Of a DNA stretch of 64,000 nt, positions 13,997 to 26,416 are shown in pieces. A program made the position numbers and the translations under genes. Every line of letters begins with the position of its first letter. The first letter of the stretch is position 1. Below the pieces are notes generated by a model. It was not told the origin of the DNA. It worked only from the letters and a program-made list of their open reading frames with translations, and ran no database searches. Location: positions 20,460,001 through 20,524,000 of the forward strand of contig OZ316892.1 in the NCBI GenBank assembly GCA_973895155.1, in the 5' to 3' direction. This DNA comes from Marsupella aquatica (Eukaryota; Marchantiophyta).

Positions 13997-14385
13997 CTAA
14001 GCTGTTGGTGAAGATGGAAGCAAATTTAACGCTAGTTTAGTTGCTCTCGTTGTTATGGGGTGAATTAAAAAAAACTTTTTACGACGTACGCAGCTTATTA
14101 TTTCATATACATATGCAGCAGATACGGTATTGTCCTGGCCGGTGCCGATTCCAAGTCGCAAATTGCGCCCTGCGCACATGCCGTTGGTGCAGTCGCTGAT
14201 GCAATCGTACTCATGTATGTACAGAAATCTTATATGCATGAACTGTCCGATTACTGTTTCTGTTTCAACGATCCACCAATTCGGACCCAACTTGGCCAGA
14301 ACGTAGGCCCGGCCGGCTCCGTCCTCGTGATCTTCGAGGGCAAAGGGATCTGTCCAGTCTTCATACGCAGATCCTGATATAAATT
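13997..14385 (-). pseudogene. Orphan coding-like patch, family unknown
   Basis: The minus strand stays open through about 120 codons here, including LAKLGPNWWIVETET and a cysteine pair pattern DCTNGMCAG. A neighbouring frame upstream on the same strand contains REPPRYIHHIGWFAAQ and a possible splice junction. Composition looks protein-like, but I do not recognise the family, cannot define a start, and cannot join the pieces in one frame. It could be exons of a small minus-strand gene, a decayed copy, or chance. Confidence 0.25.
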
Positions 14386-15366
14386 ATTTATATCATGAAG
14401 ACAGAACTCTGGAACTTGAGCTGCAAACCAACCTATGTGATGTATATATCGGGGCGGTTCTCGCTTGGCTGCACGATCGGGTGGAGCAAGTGAGGCAAAA
14501 ATGATTTTCGTTTTACTTCATGCCTGTAGTAAGGTTTACCTGTAGGCAAGTTCTTGAAAAACAAATGCTGCAGGAAGGAAGGTAGGGGATCGAGATCAGC
14601 CTTATCTTAAAGTGGTGTTGAAGTCGCTCACCGGGCAGTATTCCATTTATGGAACAGGAAATAATCTGAAGCTTCCCTCTAGATCGGCAATTCTCCAAGG
14701 TGCCAAGCTTCTTAATGTAGAAGTGACTGTTGTGAGCTTAGCGGAGCCCCGCTTATGTCATGCACTCCACTAGTAACTGCACATGGAATCCATGGTAAGT
14801 ACGTAAACTTACTCTCCGACCTTCGCAGTCCATCTTTCACCTCAGAGACAGAATGGAGTTACTGAAGCTCAAATTCTCTTTTTTCGTTAGATTTCTGTGT
14901 TTTCTAGTTTTTCATTAAATAGGTTTCTGTGTTGGGTCTTGCTGATGGTTTAGACAAATCACGCTAGCGGCGCTGGCCCGAAGGATTACTCAACAAAGGG
15001 TACAATAGGAACGTAGATGCTCTTCTCCTATTGTAAAACCACGATATTACACCTTTTTTTCCATACACAGCAAAGCCGATCGATCTGGAGTTTGCTATTC
15101 AAAATGATGGGTTGGGAAATAAGCTAGTGATAGAATCTATGATAGACTTTACGTTTCGATCTCAAATGTTGTAGCAGGTTGGGGTTAGACAGCATAGTTC
15201 ATCTGGAGCTACAGATTTGTGAGTTGCCGTTGCAGTTGTGAGAGAAAGACATCAGGGACTAGGAGCAACGACAAGAACAAGAACAGCAACATTAGCAACA
15301 ACACCACTAACAATGCATTGATCTCGATGGCAGCAATCGGTGTAGCTTCTGCGTCATAGAGCGAGC

Positions 15367-18300
15367 ATGGAGAAATCTAATGCAGAGCCAGCAACGCCGT
15401 GGTACGAGAAGTGGAGCTTGTTCGAGGAGCCCCAGGCCGAAACGCCACGAATGAAGCACCCGCTGTTGGTCTTCGTGTTCAGCAGCATTTTCGTGGTCGG
15501 GTGCAGCGTGGTGAGCGTGTGGGTGATCTGGACGTGCGTGCAGGAGTGGCCAACAACCCTGAAGATTTACAAGAGCAATGATCCGCGGCCTCGACCGGGC
15601 TACACTTGCGCGTGTAGCTTGCCTCATGACTGGTCTGGGCCCGAGGCCGACATGGCTTTTGACCCTGCCATCTTGCACACATGCTACGAAGAACAGAAGC
15701 TCGAGACGGTCACCATTCTGCAGGTGCGAAGAAGAAACTCATCCCTCATGAGGCAAAACTCGCAATTCACTCGATCAGGTACCTTCCATCATAATTATAA
15801 CATACGTATGCAGGTAGTTGGATTTACGAGAGACTAGCCTGGTTACCCCTTCCTTTGCACGTAAATATAAATAGAGATAACACAAACAAAAAAACAATCG
15901 TTTATCATTCGCCTTTCATCCTTGCTCCCATCCCTCCATCCCTGTTTTCTTTGCTCCCATCCCTGTTTTTTTGTCTTGCTCCCATCCTTGTGTTTTCTTT
16001 GCTCCCATCCCTGTTCTTTGGATTTGCCCTTGTCTTTGCTCCAATCCTTGTCTTTTTTATTCATTTTCAGTTAGCCCCTCATTGTCAAGGTCTAGAGGCT
16101 TCATTCTAGACAAAAGCTTTGATCGCACTTTACTAGTAAGACTGGGGCACTTGGGACTTTTTTCTCACTAGCTAGGATGAGTGCACATTCTTACTTCTCT
16201 GAATGTAAATAGAATGAGAACAAGAACGGCTGACTGCCAATTTATTAGACTCAAATAGAGGTGAGGGGAGAAAACACATTGCACAAACAAACAAAAATGC
16301 CCTATTGTAAACTGTTCAAATTCCAATGTTTTCAATGACTTGATCCCTCCCTAGTTTTGGCCTGTACCCTCGCCTTAATCATGCCCCTTAGTCACGGTCT
16401 AGAGGCTCCACTCTAGACAATAGGCTCCGCAGGTAGCTTTGGATCATGATTGTATACTAGTTAGACTAGTTAGATTTTGCCAAAGCAAACTGAAGAGCCA
16501 CTTCTCATTCTAAAGATAGACTCCAGAACAAACCTCATTTGAAATTATTTTCAATAAATGGAGATAGATCCCTTGATTGCTGGAGGTGGAGCTTGCAAAT
16601 GTTTGAATGGATGGGCTATAAACTTGTAGACAAAATAAGCACTCAGATTAAATAGCATGTACTTGAGCACAGTCTGTGCCAGATTAAATCCATACACGTT
16701 AAACCAGAATGGGCCCCCAGTTATTGTAAAGGCAGTTGTAACAGTTTCCACTCATTATATGGTCCAGATCGAGGTCCAGATTTAATCTCGCAGGGAATAG
16801 AAAGAAGACATTGGGCCCTGACATCTTGTATATCCATCATGTAACACTACTAGTTCATTCCCATCCATTGCACAAATTAATGTTGAACAAATGAAAATGT
16901 CATGCAAAAACTACATCGTTAAGTGTGTCACTGTGAAAAATGTTATTGATGTGGGAAATAGTGAAGGCATAAAAGGCAATCTTGACCCAGCCTTCCTGCC
17001 CAGCCCCTACACTTGTGCTGCCCAGCTGCAAACCTTTGGCCCTCATGACCGTTTTGTAAGTCTAAATAGTTTCTTTGTGTACTCCATTCTGTGTGTCACT
17101 GTTAAACAAAATTGTGCTTGCACAACTCAGTCCCAAGAGCTTCTCTCACTAAGCTATGCTTGTCTCAGCAAAGTCTGCTTTGCTTATAATAAATGTTTGC
17201 CCCAAGGTTTGACCCACTGTCTAAGCCAGAGAGTCTGGACCACAGGCACTGCCCTTAGATAAACACGTGCCCGTCGCATTTGTTAGTTTGAAAAGAACTT
17301 TCATCTATAATTAGGAAAATGGTCCAGCATAATGTGGCGAGGAGAGGTGGTAGGGACAGTCAGGGTGAGAGTAGAGGCATAAAAACATAGATCAAGGCTT
17401 ACTAGAGAAGACTTGAAAAATTCTTTGAAAAACATTAAGGTTTTTCAAATCCAATTTTGTGTTGTAACACAATTAGAGTTTATTTTATCAAATTTTTAGA
17501 ATATTCCAAGAATATTTTAACTAAGTTGTAGGGTAAAAATGTTCTTGAAATCTTACATTTTAGGGGGTTCAAGGATGGAGTGATGTGGGGCCTCCATATA
17601 GTGAGACCCCCAAGTCAGGAACTTGTTCAATATGTCTTATTCCCAAATATAGAATAGTATTCATTAAGCACAAGCCAGGGTCTCTGCTAGCCTTGACACT
17701 TGCCTGGCTTCCTTCAATATTAAAGTAGTTGTTTAAGTAGAAATATGTCCTAAGTGGCTCGATGCACAGCAAAGACATCTTGTGTTATTCTCATATGCTG
17801 CTTGGATTCAGGTCTTTCTCTATCTGGTGGTCGCACCCTACTTGACTTGGGCTAAGTAAAGTGAAGTGCCCGCTAAAGTGGGACTAATTCACTGTGAAAA
17901 TTGATTGCAGTATGACCCTTCCATCACCTTGTTGGGGACTGAAATGCAACACATTCTTGTGGACAACAAGCTGGCAGTTCTTAGAAATTTCACAGGAGCT
18001 TACGAAATTGAAGTGGATTCGAGGGTTAGTGAGCTAACTTTGAGGAAGGGGGATCCAAAGGGATATTTCAATTCACTCCACGCTTACAAAGGTATCAAGT
18101 CTGGTTATGGTAATTGTGTGCAACGTCTTTGAATCAGCTTCAATCAGCTTATTTGAGAGTCAGGCATGCCAGTTCAGGGTTTATACATTTCACAGGAATA
18201 TTATATGGAGTGTTTTCTTTGAAGAATTTTTGCCAAACTCTTACCCAATGTTTGTATTGGTTGCTAATAAATACAAAGAAAGAAGCGTGAGCCAAATCCA

Positions 18301-21300
18301 TCATGAAATTGTAGACGATCAAGCAATGCAGATGACATCTGTTTGAGGTGACTAACAATACGTAGCAGACTTCCTTCGGACCAAAGTGACTCGACACCAC
18401 ATCCTATACCAAACTCTAAAAGTGTATTCATTTACTTGTATGCAGGCATTGACTCAAATACACTTGATATTCTTTTTGATGATATCTTGAATTCACATGG
18501 AGTTCTGGACATTCCCTCCTCTTATGTGCGATGGGGTTTTGAATTTGATTGCATGGATTGCTCAACTTGCAGCCCCTCCCATCTCAGTGACAAAATTCCC
18601 AACTTCTCCTTGAGTGAGGACATCCAGTGGGCATCCTGCTTTCCTTATGGGAAATTTGCCAACAAGTGCTCCCAAAACAACTCCTATCATGGAAAATGTA
18701 ATCTTTATCCCACTTCTTTTGTCCCTCCTTTGTTTGCCTTAAAGGAGTTTCTCCAAAACTTCAAGACCTTCCAAAATATTACCAACATTACTGGTGAGTC
18801 TATCTCATTAATCCATTAGTACCCACTAAAGGTGTGTTCACACATGCAATTGTGCCATGTATTATTATATATAAACAAATCTGCAATTGATACTCTACAA
18901 TGTGAAAACAGTCAACAACACAAATTAAAGTACCTCTTCAATTATTGTACTTTAGTACATATTTGCTTTTCAGTTTTTAAATAAATTGTCACTAAAGATG
19001 TTTGAATTTACAATATTATCACTGTTTATTTTTGTATTTACAAAAATGTCATGGTTTCCATATATAATTTCCCTGTTTACCTCGGTAAACTTGTCATCGG
19101 TATATGAAACCGTGATATTTCTATAAATATAAAAAAAACAATGACAATAATGTGAATTAGAACATCTTTAGTGGCAAAATAATTAAAAGTTATTTTACTT
19201 TTAATTTAGTTATGTGGGAAGGGAAGGGAAATCAATCATGAGAGAGGAGGCTAATCAATCATTTTCAAAGTGAAAACTAACTAAGGTATGTAAAGTGAAA
19301 CAACATTGAGTTACTAATTAGGTATAAGCTGGGATGGGATCTCCTTCCCAAACCTTTTAATAGGATAGGATTCCATAACTTAAGAGAGAGATCTATTAAA
19401 TCATGCAGTTACACTAGAACAACATGGATTTAGCGGAACAAAAGCAAGCTCCATTAATAAAAAGTTTATAACTGTAATGATAGGTCTAAATCCAGGTAGG
19501 CGTACACCTGATGCATTGACACTGGAGTCAAGTTTCATGTACTTGGTGGAGAGTGATGTTAAGGAGATATCAACCGTATCGTGGGGATTCGTGGAGGTGG
19601 ATGATCAACACCCATGGTGGCAAAATTTACATGACATGTATCCAAATATCTCACAACAGTGCAGGACAATGTCAAGTGTACAAGTGTGTCACCTCCCTAA
19701 GCTTTGCAGCTCTGCAATTCAAAGATTGGACCAGGATGACACATTTCACTCACATACCAGGTACAAACTAAGGGTTACCTAAGCACTCACCTTGTTGCGA
19801 ACAATTCTTGATTATTTATCAAGTAACTTCCAGGCATGAATTACTACAGTAACGACTGAATGCCAATGTTGTCCACAGTAGATCTCAACCAATAAGGAGG
19901 AGGAACAGCCAAGAAAACTTAGAAATGAAACATGGTGATATAATTTTGTTTGTAATTATAGCTTCTTCTCTCATTGCACGAATTAATGCTCAAGAAGACA
20001 GTATTTTTCTTGTGATCACTTAAGAAATCTTCTATATCCCATGTGTCACATTCTGCTACTATTCAGCAATGTTGAGAGCTTTGGTTTCAAGATCTCATGA
20101 CCTGCCTATAATGAGCTGGTAAGTCCATGCGTTGTATACAATCAACTATGAATAAGTGCAGGCTCCCCAGAAGACACCAAGTTTGCACGTAATGCACTAT
20201 CCTATAAGGGCATGGGATACTATTGTTGCACTTCTCCATAATTATGTGCACGGTTTGCACTACCTTACAAGTGCATGGGAATGTCGTATGCACTACCCAT
20301 GTGTTGTCAAGTCACACACCTGAGACTCTTGATACTCTGACCGCTTATATATAGATCACATAGATAAGTGCATGTAATTACTTTATGTAGTTGGTTGCTG
20401 CACTTAATATCAAGAAATGCCTCCTATGTATAAGTCACAGTAACTGATAAATGCATGTGTACACTTATACATGTAAGTGCATATATTTTTGTTGTTGATG
20501 CCGGTGTAGATGCAAATTGCATTTTCTGGGTGCATTTACAAAGTTATAATATTAGGGAGCTACATGGCCGGTCCGCACTTATATATGCCTTGATATATAC
20601 TACACTTATGAACATTTGACTGTAATGAGGAATTAGCTCTCTTAAAATTGAAGAAGAATTTTTGTTACTCTCATGAACAGATGAATCAGTTGCAACGTCA
20701 GTAGAAGTACATAAACTAAAGTTAAATGTACTCAGTTAAATTTTCAATTGTCCATGAATAGGTGCATTCAACATGCAAGTGAAACCTCCTCCTGTCAAGA
20801 TATGGTGGCATCAACAGGGATGGAAATAGACAATCTGTTGGTTGGTACTGAGGGAGAGAAAAATCAGATGGCCAGAATATGTCCGCAGTCAAGTACTTGC
20901 GATTCAGTTCCTCCAAATTATGTCACTTATAAGCCTCCTGTGAATTCAAGGACTATTGAAATTGATAGCAAAAACTACATCCATGGATGGTGCATAAATA
21001 CCTACAATGGTGTTGTGAGGTGACTCTCAAATTCTGAGCTAGATCAAGAGATAAAAGTACTACAGTAGCCTGATAGTCGTCTTCAGTTTTAAATTTTTGT
21101 TTGGTCTTCTTTGAATCAATCTCAATGTGTGTGGTCATCCTGTCATCATACGTGTTGGGTTTATACAGATGCATTCTTGGGATATCATCTAACATAAGGT
21201 CTTTGGATAATTATGCCAGGCACAATGAGAGTAAATTCTTGGGGACAAGCTGCCTCAATGGGCTTTGTTACTTGACTGGCAAGTAAGTGAATTACATTCC

Positions 21301-22232
21301 TTATGCCCTTTGCATATTCAAACTTCCAAACAATACTTAACCAGGCCCCTCCTGGGTCTTGAGGACTTGATGGACAACAAAGATAGATTTAAGGACTTGA
21401 CCAGGCACTTTCGAGCATGGGCCGTATGAACTCTTAAAATGCAGTAAATTTGCAGATTTTGAGATAAAAGATTGAGTGTTGGAGATGTCCTAAAAGTCTC
21501 AACTTTTGTCACTAGGTGGGTCACTAGGTGACTAACTTTTATCACTAGGTGACTTGACTTTCAAAGATCACCCCAAACGCTTTTCAGCTTGACAAACAGA
21601 GCTCATTTTGTCATCCAAAACAATATTGGGTTTTACCATCTTAGCAATTGACTGGTTTTGCAGTGCCCTGTGTAATCAAGGCATACGCACAATATCTGTC
21701 ACGGAATTAGTACTGCACTTTGAGCATTAAGTTGAGATGGCCCACCATTGAAAGGGCCTGGGCAAGTCCTCAATTGATCTCTGCCGGGTGTCCATTAAGT
21801 CAGGAAGCTAGATGCAGAAGGGCCCTGTTAAGTCCTTTGTAGAAACTTCTATAAAAGTTCAGTTCAATAGGGAAATTTTTGAGGCCTTGCTATTGTCCAA
21901 CTCTTACAACTGCTCGCTTTCAATTTTTGGGGCAATGTTTTTGATCCTAAGCTAAAATCGTTCATGATTGTGGCAGATACAATGAAATGGATGATGTGGG
22001 TGGTGACTTTCATGTCTTGTCACTTCAAGAATACAACCCCAAGAGTAAGGAAGAATCATTCACATGCTACAAGGTGAAGAAGAAATCAGCAATGAGATGG
22101 ACCATTGATACATTTGGAGTTTTGTTTGGATGGATTGGGACATTGCAGTTGGCGTTTGTCATTGTGCTCCCTATTCTACTTGATTATATAAAAGCAGTGG
22201 AAAAAGATGAAGAGATTCCTATGGACCTCTAA
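15367..22232 (+). CDS. Predicted two-TM protein with large Cys-rich ectodomain, family unknown
   Basis: Preferred model, 632 aa in eight exons: 15367-15778, 16991-17055, 17911-18091, 18446-18793, 19496-19760, 20762-21019, 21169-21282 and 21977-22232. Every junction keeps frame with GT-AG introns. TM1 lies at about residues 33-57 and TM2 at about 594-616. The loop between is rich in cysteine and has sequons (NSS, NFT, NNS, NIT twice, NIS, NES), which argues it faces the cell exterior or secretory lumen, with both short, charged ends in the cytosol. This matches the general topology of trimeric channels such as P2X or DEG/ENaC, but I see no diagnostic motif of either. A motif like YTCA-x2-L ending in DP-x-I occurs twice in the N-terminal loop. 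Uncertain points: exon 1 could end at 15723 with exon 2 starting at 16924, exon 5 could start at 19484, and parts of exons 5 and 6 look protein-like in another frame. I do not recognise the family. Confidence 0.7.
15915..16055. repeat. Degenerate minisatellite in intron 1
   Basis: About six imperfect pyrimidine-rich units with the core TTTGCTCCCATCCCTGTTTT, lying in the first intron of the two-TM gene. Minus-strand reading of it gives a repetitive KDKGKSK-type frame that is not a gene. Confidence 0.8.
16070..16425. repeat. Pair of palindromic direct repeats in intron 1
   Basis: GTCTAGAGGCTTCATTCTAGAC near 16091 and GTCTAGAGGCTCCACTCTAGAC near 16396 are two copies of a small hairpin (stem GTCTAGA/TCTAGAC). 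The preceding bases are also alike (GCCCCTCATTGTCAAG and GCCCCTTAGTCACG). They are ~300 bp apart within intron 1 of the two-TM gene and may mark the ends of a small decayed element. Confidence 0.6.
17400..17620. repeat. Dispersed AT-rich repeat, copy 1
   Basis: Shares ATCCAATTTTG, AGAATATTCCAAGAATATT, CTTACATTTTAG and CCTCCATATAGTGAGACCCCC with copies near 38.4-39.1, 39.7-39.9 and, inverted, 63.5-63.8 kb. It lies in intron 2 of the two-TM gene. The class is unknown; it codes for nothing visible. Confidence 0.6.
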
Positions 22233-23909
22233 AATGCAAAATGCCACATCATCACGTGATTGGATTAGAGTTACTTGAAGTTTTTCTTTGGAAGGGCTTA
22301 CAAAAAATCACGGACACTCGTTTAGGATTTGAGGTGGGGAGCCCACAAATAGTGACCCCCCTACCTGGATATAATTGCACACGTGAAGATAATCTGATTG
22401 GCACAAAATGATCCTTGAGGTTATTTGAGAGGTTGTATATGTATAGGTAAGGCATAATTTTATCCCATGGAAAGGCTTTAAGAGGCTCAGCTTCTATGTA
22501 CCATGTTGCTATAAGACACCATATAACCTGATTGATACAAAAAGATCCAAGAGGCTATTTGAGTGCAGTTCCATTCGGGTTCCATTGCATTGCTCACTTC
22601 CTCATTGAATGACGTAATATGAAATCTGCACGAAAAAATCTTTTGCAAATCATTAACTATTAACTAATCTGAACCACCGCTGTTCATTTTCTAAAATCTG
22701 GCGATCTGAGAACGTCACCATAATTAGTCATTTACAATGTTCTTCACACAGTAAAAAGGTGAGGAAAAAATGATCTGGGTCACCCTAACTAATGTAGTCC
22801 ATCATAATGTTCTTAACAAAGGAAAAAGTGAGGGAAAAGTGACCACTTAATCCTCCCACAACTTCTGGGACGGTGGACTAAACTAACTGGACCTCACTAA
22901 ACCCGGGACTAAACCAAAGATTCCCCCAAAAATGTCTTGCCACAAATTTTATAAGTCACTTACACTCGAGGTTACATTCAATTATAAATTCAGAATTTAG
23001 CTCCCTTTGAACACTTGAACTTGATAGGATCCCAAAATGTTCTTGAATAAACTTTGATACTCTTTGTAAGTAAATAAAGTTATTTTATTTCCATAATTTG
23101 TGCCACTTTTACTAGAATCTTGGTTAAAATATTTCCATACATCATGCAAGTTTAAGAATTCTAATCCAAGCAAAATCCTCAGGAAAGGAAAGCCCAGATA
23201 TACACAAATCCCACTCCCATCCCAGATTCCCAATCCCATCCGTAAATCTTGCCGAATCTGGGCTTTCCTTTCCTGGAAAAATTCCAATGTGACAAGGGAA
23301 ATGCCTAGGTGAAGTGAAATGCCCCCCGATGCTTTCCTACAAGGACTTAGGATAAGAGAACTTAGGGTGATAGGGGGAAGGGCCCATGACAGGCGAATGG
23401 TCAGGGTGACAACCAAACTAAACAAAACATTCAAATGAAAAGGATATAGCTTTTGGATCATCAGTAATAAAGTAGGGTCCATTTTTCATCAACCGTGCGG
23501 AAACTAACATTCAAAATGTCTCCTAATATATTCTTTTACATCCATAATGCCAATAACTAACATTGGTACATCATGTTGACAACAAAAGTTTCCCGCAGGT
23601 CACCATTTATACTCCACAATGTTATCCTCATAAACTTGTGCCCACCAATGTACACTAGCTGGAGAACCCTTTTCAGGGCAACCATAACTGATGTCTGGGC
23701 AGGAGTTAGTGTGTACAACCTGGCATCCGCAATGCTCAAAACAGCTTCCCAGCTGCAATATTATCTTAAATATACAAAATGTCACCTCTATGGGAGCTAT
23801 ATGGGCAATAACAGTCACTCCAAACTGGAAGCTCTCGTTTTGGGGGGCATTATACCCCAAAATGCCCCCCCTCCGGAACTTAACTGTATACAAAATGTTT
23901 TCCAGTGTC

Positions 23910-24045
23910 TTTGTATACACCCATTACACCACGAAATCAGGCATTTGTTTACACCCATTACACCACGGAAGCAGCCATTTGTTTACACCCATTACACCAC
24001 AAAAGCAGCCATTTGTTTACACCCATTACACCACGAAATCAGGCA
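23910..24045. repeat. Tandem repeat, 34 bp x 4
   Basis: Four units of exactly 34 bases starting at 23910, 23944, 23978 and 24012. The core is TTTGTTTACACCCATTACAC, followed by CACGAAATCAGGCA or CACGGAAGCAGCCA. First and last units share the AAATCAGG variant. Confidence 0.95.
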
Positions 24046-24906
24046 AAGCAGGTGCAAGGTGCCCTTCCATGTCAAGAGTGGGTCGCTCAAACGGATCGAT
24101 GCCTCCTCACTTTCTTCATCTCATCTCATCCCATCCAATAATAATAATTCGATCTCACAGACGTTTCAGTGCGCTCACTTTGTCGGGGAGATTCGATTTT
24201 GCCTCTCCAGTGTTGACTCTCGAGTGAGTGAGAAGCAAGACACTGATGACTTTCGCATGTTAATAAGTACAGTACAGTAGAGATGCAGTGGAAAAAGTAT
24301 GGCAGTGCAGCTTTTTCTTGTGCAAGTACAGTCCAGTCCTCGCCCACCTCTCGCTGCCCACCCATTTTGTGAGAGAGACGGAGGTGGGCAAAGTGTGCCT
24401 TCCTGTAAGTTGTGATGTTGATGATGGTCACGGGAAGAAACCTCTCGTCGTAGCTGCGTTTGCTGGAGAAGGCAGACAAGTTGATGCAGCACGATTTGTT
24501 AGACACAGGGCGGAGAGAACGGCAAGCTCGAGAATCCACTCTAGAGCGGTGGGACTAATGGCCTGAAGGTGGGTCACCCAAAGAATCGGCAATAAGTGAG
24601 AGTGATTGATGAATAAGTGAGTGAGTGAGTGTGCGAGTGATTGGTGAGGGAGAAACTAGAAAGTGAGTGCGTGAGCTGGGGAGGGGAGCAATTAGGCTGA
24701 CCCCACATCGTAAAGGGAACTCTCGGCTCCGGACTGTAATGGACTGGGGCTGTCGTTCACTTGGCTTTTTGTTCTGGACCTACAGAAATTGGGTAGGCAT
24801 AACTTGCAGACAGGTCGACAACTCTGCTTTATGACCTCCCTTCACTTATTGTTGCAGCAGCCCTTTCGCACCACCTCAGCCTCGCTCGTCTAGCTCAGCA
24901 AGCTCT

Positions 24907-24985
24907 CCCCCCCCCCCCCCAACCTTCTTTTCTCTCTCTGTCTCTCTGTCTCTCTTTCGCTCTTTCGCTCTTTCTCTGTGTTTCT
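24907..24985. repeat. C homopolymer and CT-rich microsatellite
   Basis: Fourteen C in a row at 24907-24920, then degenerate CTCTCTGT and TCTTTCGC units. Its position ~1.4 kb before the STELLO-like start codon would suit a promoter-proximal pyrimidine tract, but that is inference. Confidence 0.8.
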
Positions 24986-26416
24986 GCTCGGTTATTGTCA
25001 TATGCACGGACATCTACGGAAATCCCAGTGATGATGTGTAGGGGAACCCTAGACCATTCCGGAGGACGGCGGGAGCAGTGTTGTGTAAGCTGTCATTTCC
25101 GTAGCGTCGTGGCGGTATCGTTGTCTATTGCTCTCCTCTTTTGCGGCTCGCTCGACTTTCGGTAGTGTTTTTGGGATGAGCTGAGACTCGAGAAGTTTGA
25201 TTGAATTCATGGAGAAAATGAAATGCAGGTGTGAGGAGGACGGTCTTTGAACAGACCTTGTTTGACGCATTCGAGGTAGTCATTGGCGACTCGGATGCCG
25301 AGAATTGTATATCAAGCTTCTGAGAAAGGTACGTTCTGTCTGCCTGGGCTCTCACCTTCTCCATTTCAGCTCTCTCTAAATGGCACTGACGAGAGAGAGG
25401 GAGAGCGAATGGGGAAATAGGTGGATCGATTGATAGCCTTGGGAAATGCTCTGCTTCATCTGAAATAGACAGGAAAGCCGAATTCAAGCAATGTTAGTAC
25501 CAATTCATTGAGAGAAGTGAATGCACACGTGAACGGATGATATTCACTGTCAGAGAGGAGTGGTTCAGTGGTCCAACTCCGAAGACCACCGCGGTGGCAT
25601 AATGATTGTGTTCTGAATCTTTGATTGGAGACTCCAGAAAAAATAGATGGTTCTAGGAAGAATCAATTGCAAAGCGATAGAGCTATGCGTGGAGCTACTC
25701 AAGGCGGAAGACGTGAGAGCCGCAGCCCAAGAACATGAGGCGGATCTCTCTGAGGATTTCTTCGTGATTGCCGGATATATCTACAGATGGTAAATGAACC
25801 TCATATCCTGTGCCCGTTATGGTCTCGTCCGTGTCTGTGTGTCACTCCCAATGTCACCTCTGGCTGTACTAGTGGTGCAGGAGCGTTGGCTCTGGTTGTG
25901 CTCTCATCCTCTCTCACTCAGTCTTTGGGAGCGCTTTGTTTGATTCGTCAATTCGTTCGCAACGACAGTAGTAGGTTGAAGCATTTTGTTAAAGCTCCGC
26001 GGAGCAATCTTCTTAGCTCTTTCAACTACACTGTCTCGTTCAAGTCGTCCGCAACTACAGCAGATTGAAGCATTTTCTCAAGCTCCCTCAAGGAAATCTT
26101 AGCTCTCCTCACACTGTATCTGGTTTTCGTTTGCTACTACATTTGGTTCAAGGATTTTGTCGAAGCTCAGCACAGAATCTTACCTTTACAAACACTCTGC
26201 CTGTGCACGGGCTTTTCGAGCATTCAGTGATCTTTGAAATTGACGGACTACAATTTCTGCAATTATTGGCTCCTGCAGTTCACTTGAACGTCTCTACGGC
26301 TGTCAGGACTCCTAGTTTCTTCCCCTGTCCCATGCGATTTCTTCCTGCGAACGGACGGACAACACTTTTGATAGGGAGAGCCCTCACTTCACTCGGGGAC
26401 CTTCTAGTTGGCGGCC

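Larger units (their letters stand above)
9281..15366. other. Intergenic region between acyltransferase and two-TM gene
   Basis: No complete gene found. It starts with the acyltransferase 3' flank. It contains the ~103-bp minisatellite at 10761-11272, duplicated motifs at 12300-12560, and two copies (near 12925 and 13055) of a motif like TAAACCACAACTGCCC that recurs at 30.3 kb. A minus-strand coding-like patch at 13997-14385 is listed separately. The open frame on the minus strand at 9399-9731 and others here show no recognisable domain. Confidence 0.55.
22233..26416. other. Intergenic region and leader of the STELLO-like gene
   Basis: No gene supported. It contains the 34-bp x 4 repeat at 23910-24045, a 14-base C run at 24907-24920 followed by CT-rich sequence to about 24985, and probably the promoter and long 5' leader of the STELLO-like gene from about 25 kb on. 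The 235-codon plus-strand frame at 23573-24280 passes through the 34-bp repeat in several frames and shows no domain, so I do not call it. A 106-codon minus-strand frame at 23600-23920 is also unassigned. Confidence 0.55.

Noticed and set aside
15843-16064. Lys/Asp/Ser-rich minus-strand frame
   Set aside because: Translation of the pyrimidine-rich minisatellite in intron 1.
23573-24280. 235-codon plus-strand frame
   Set aside because: Its repeated HYTT/LHH segments come from the 34-bp DNA repeat; no domain, no splice context.
24126-24566. Overlapping frames of 137, 105 and 92 codons on both strands
   Set aside because: Mutually overlapping, no family features, and located in the probable upstream region of the STELLO-like gene.
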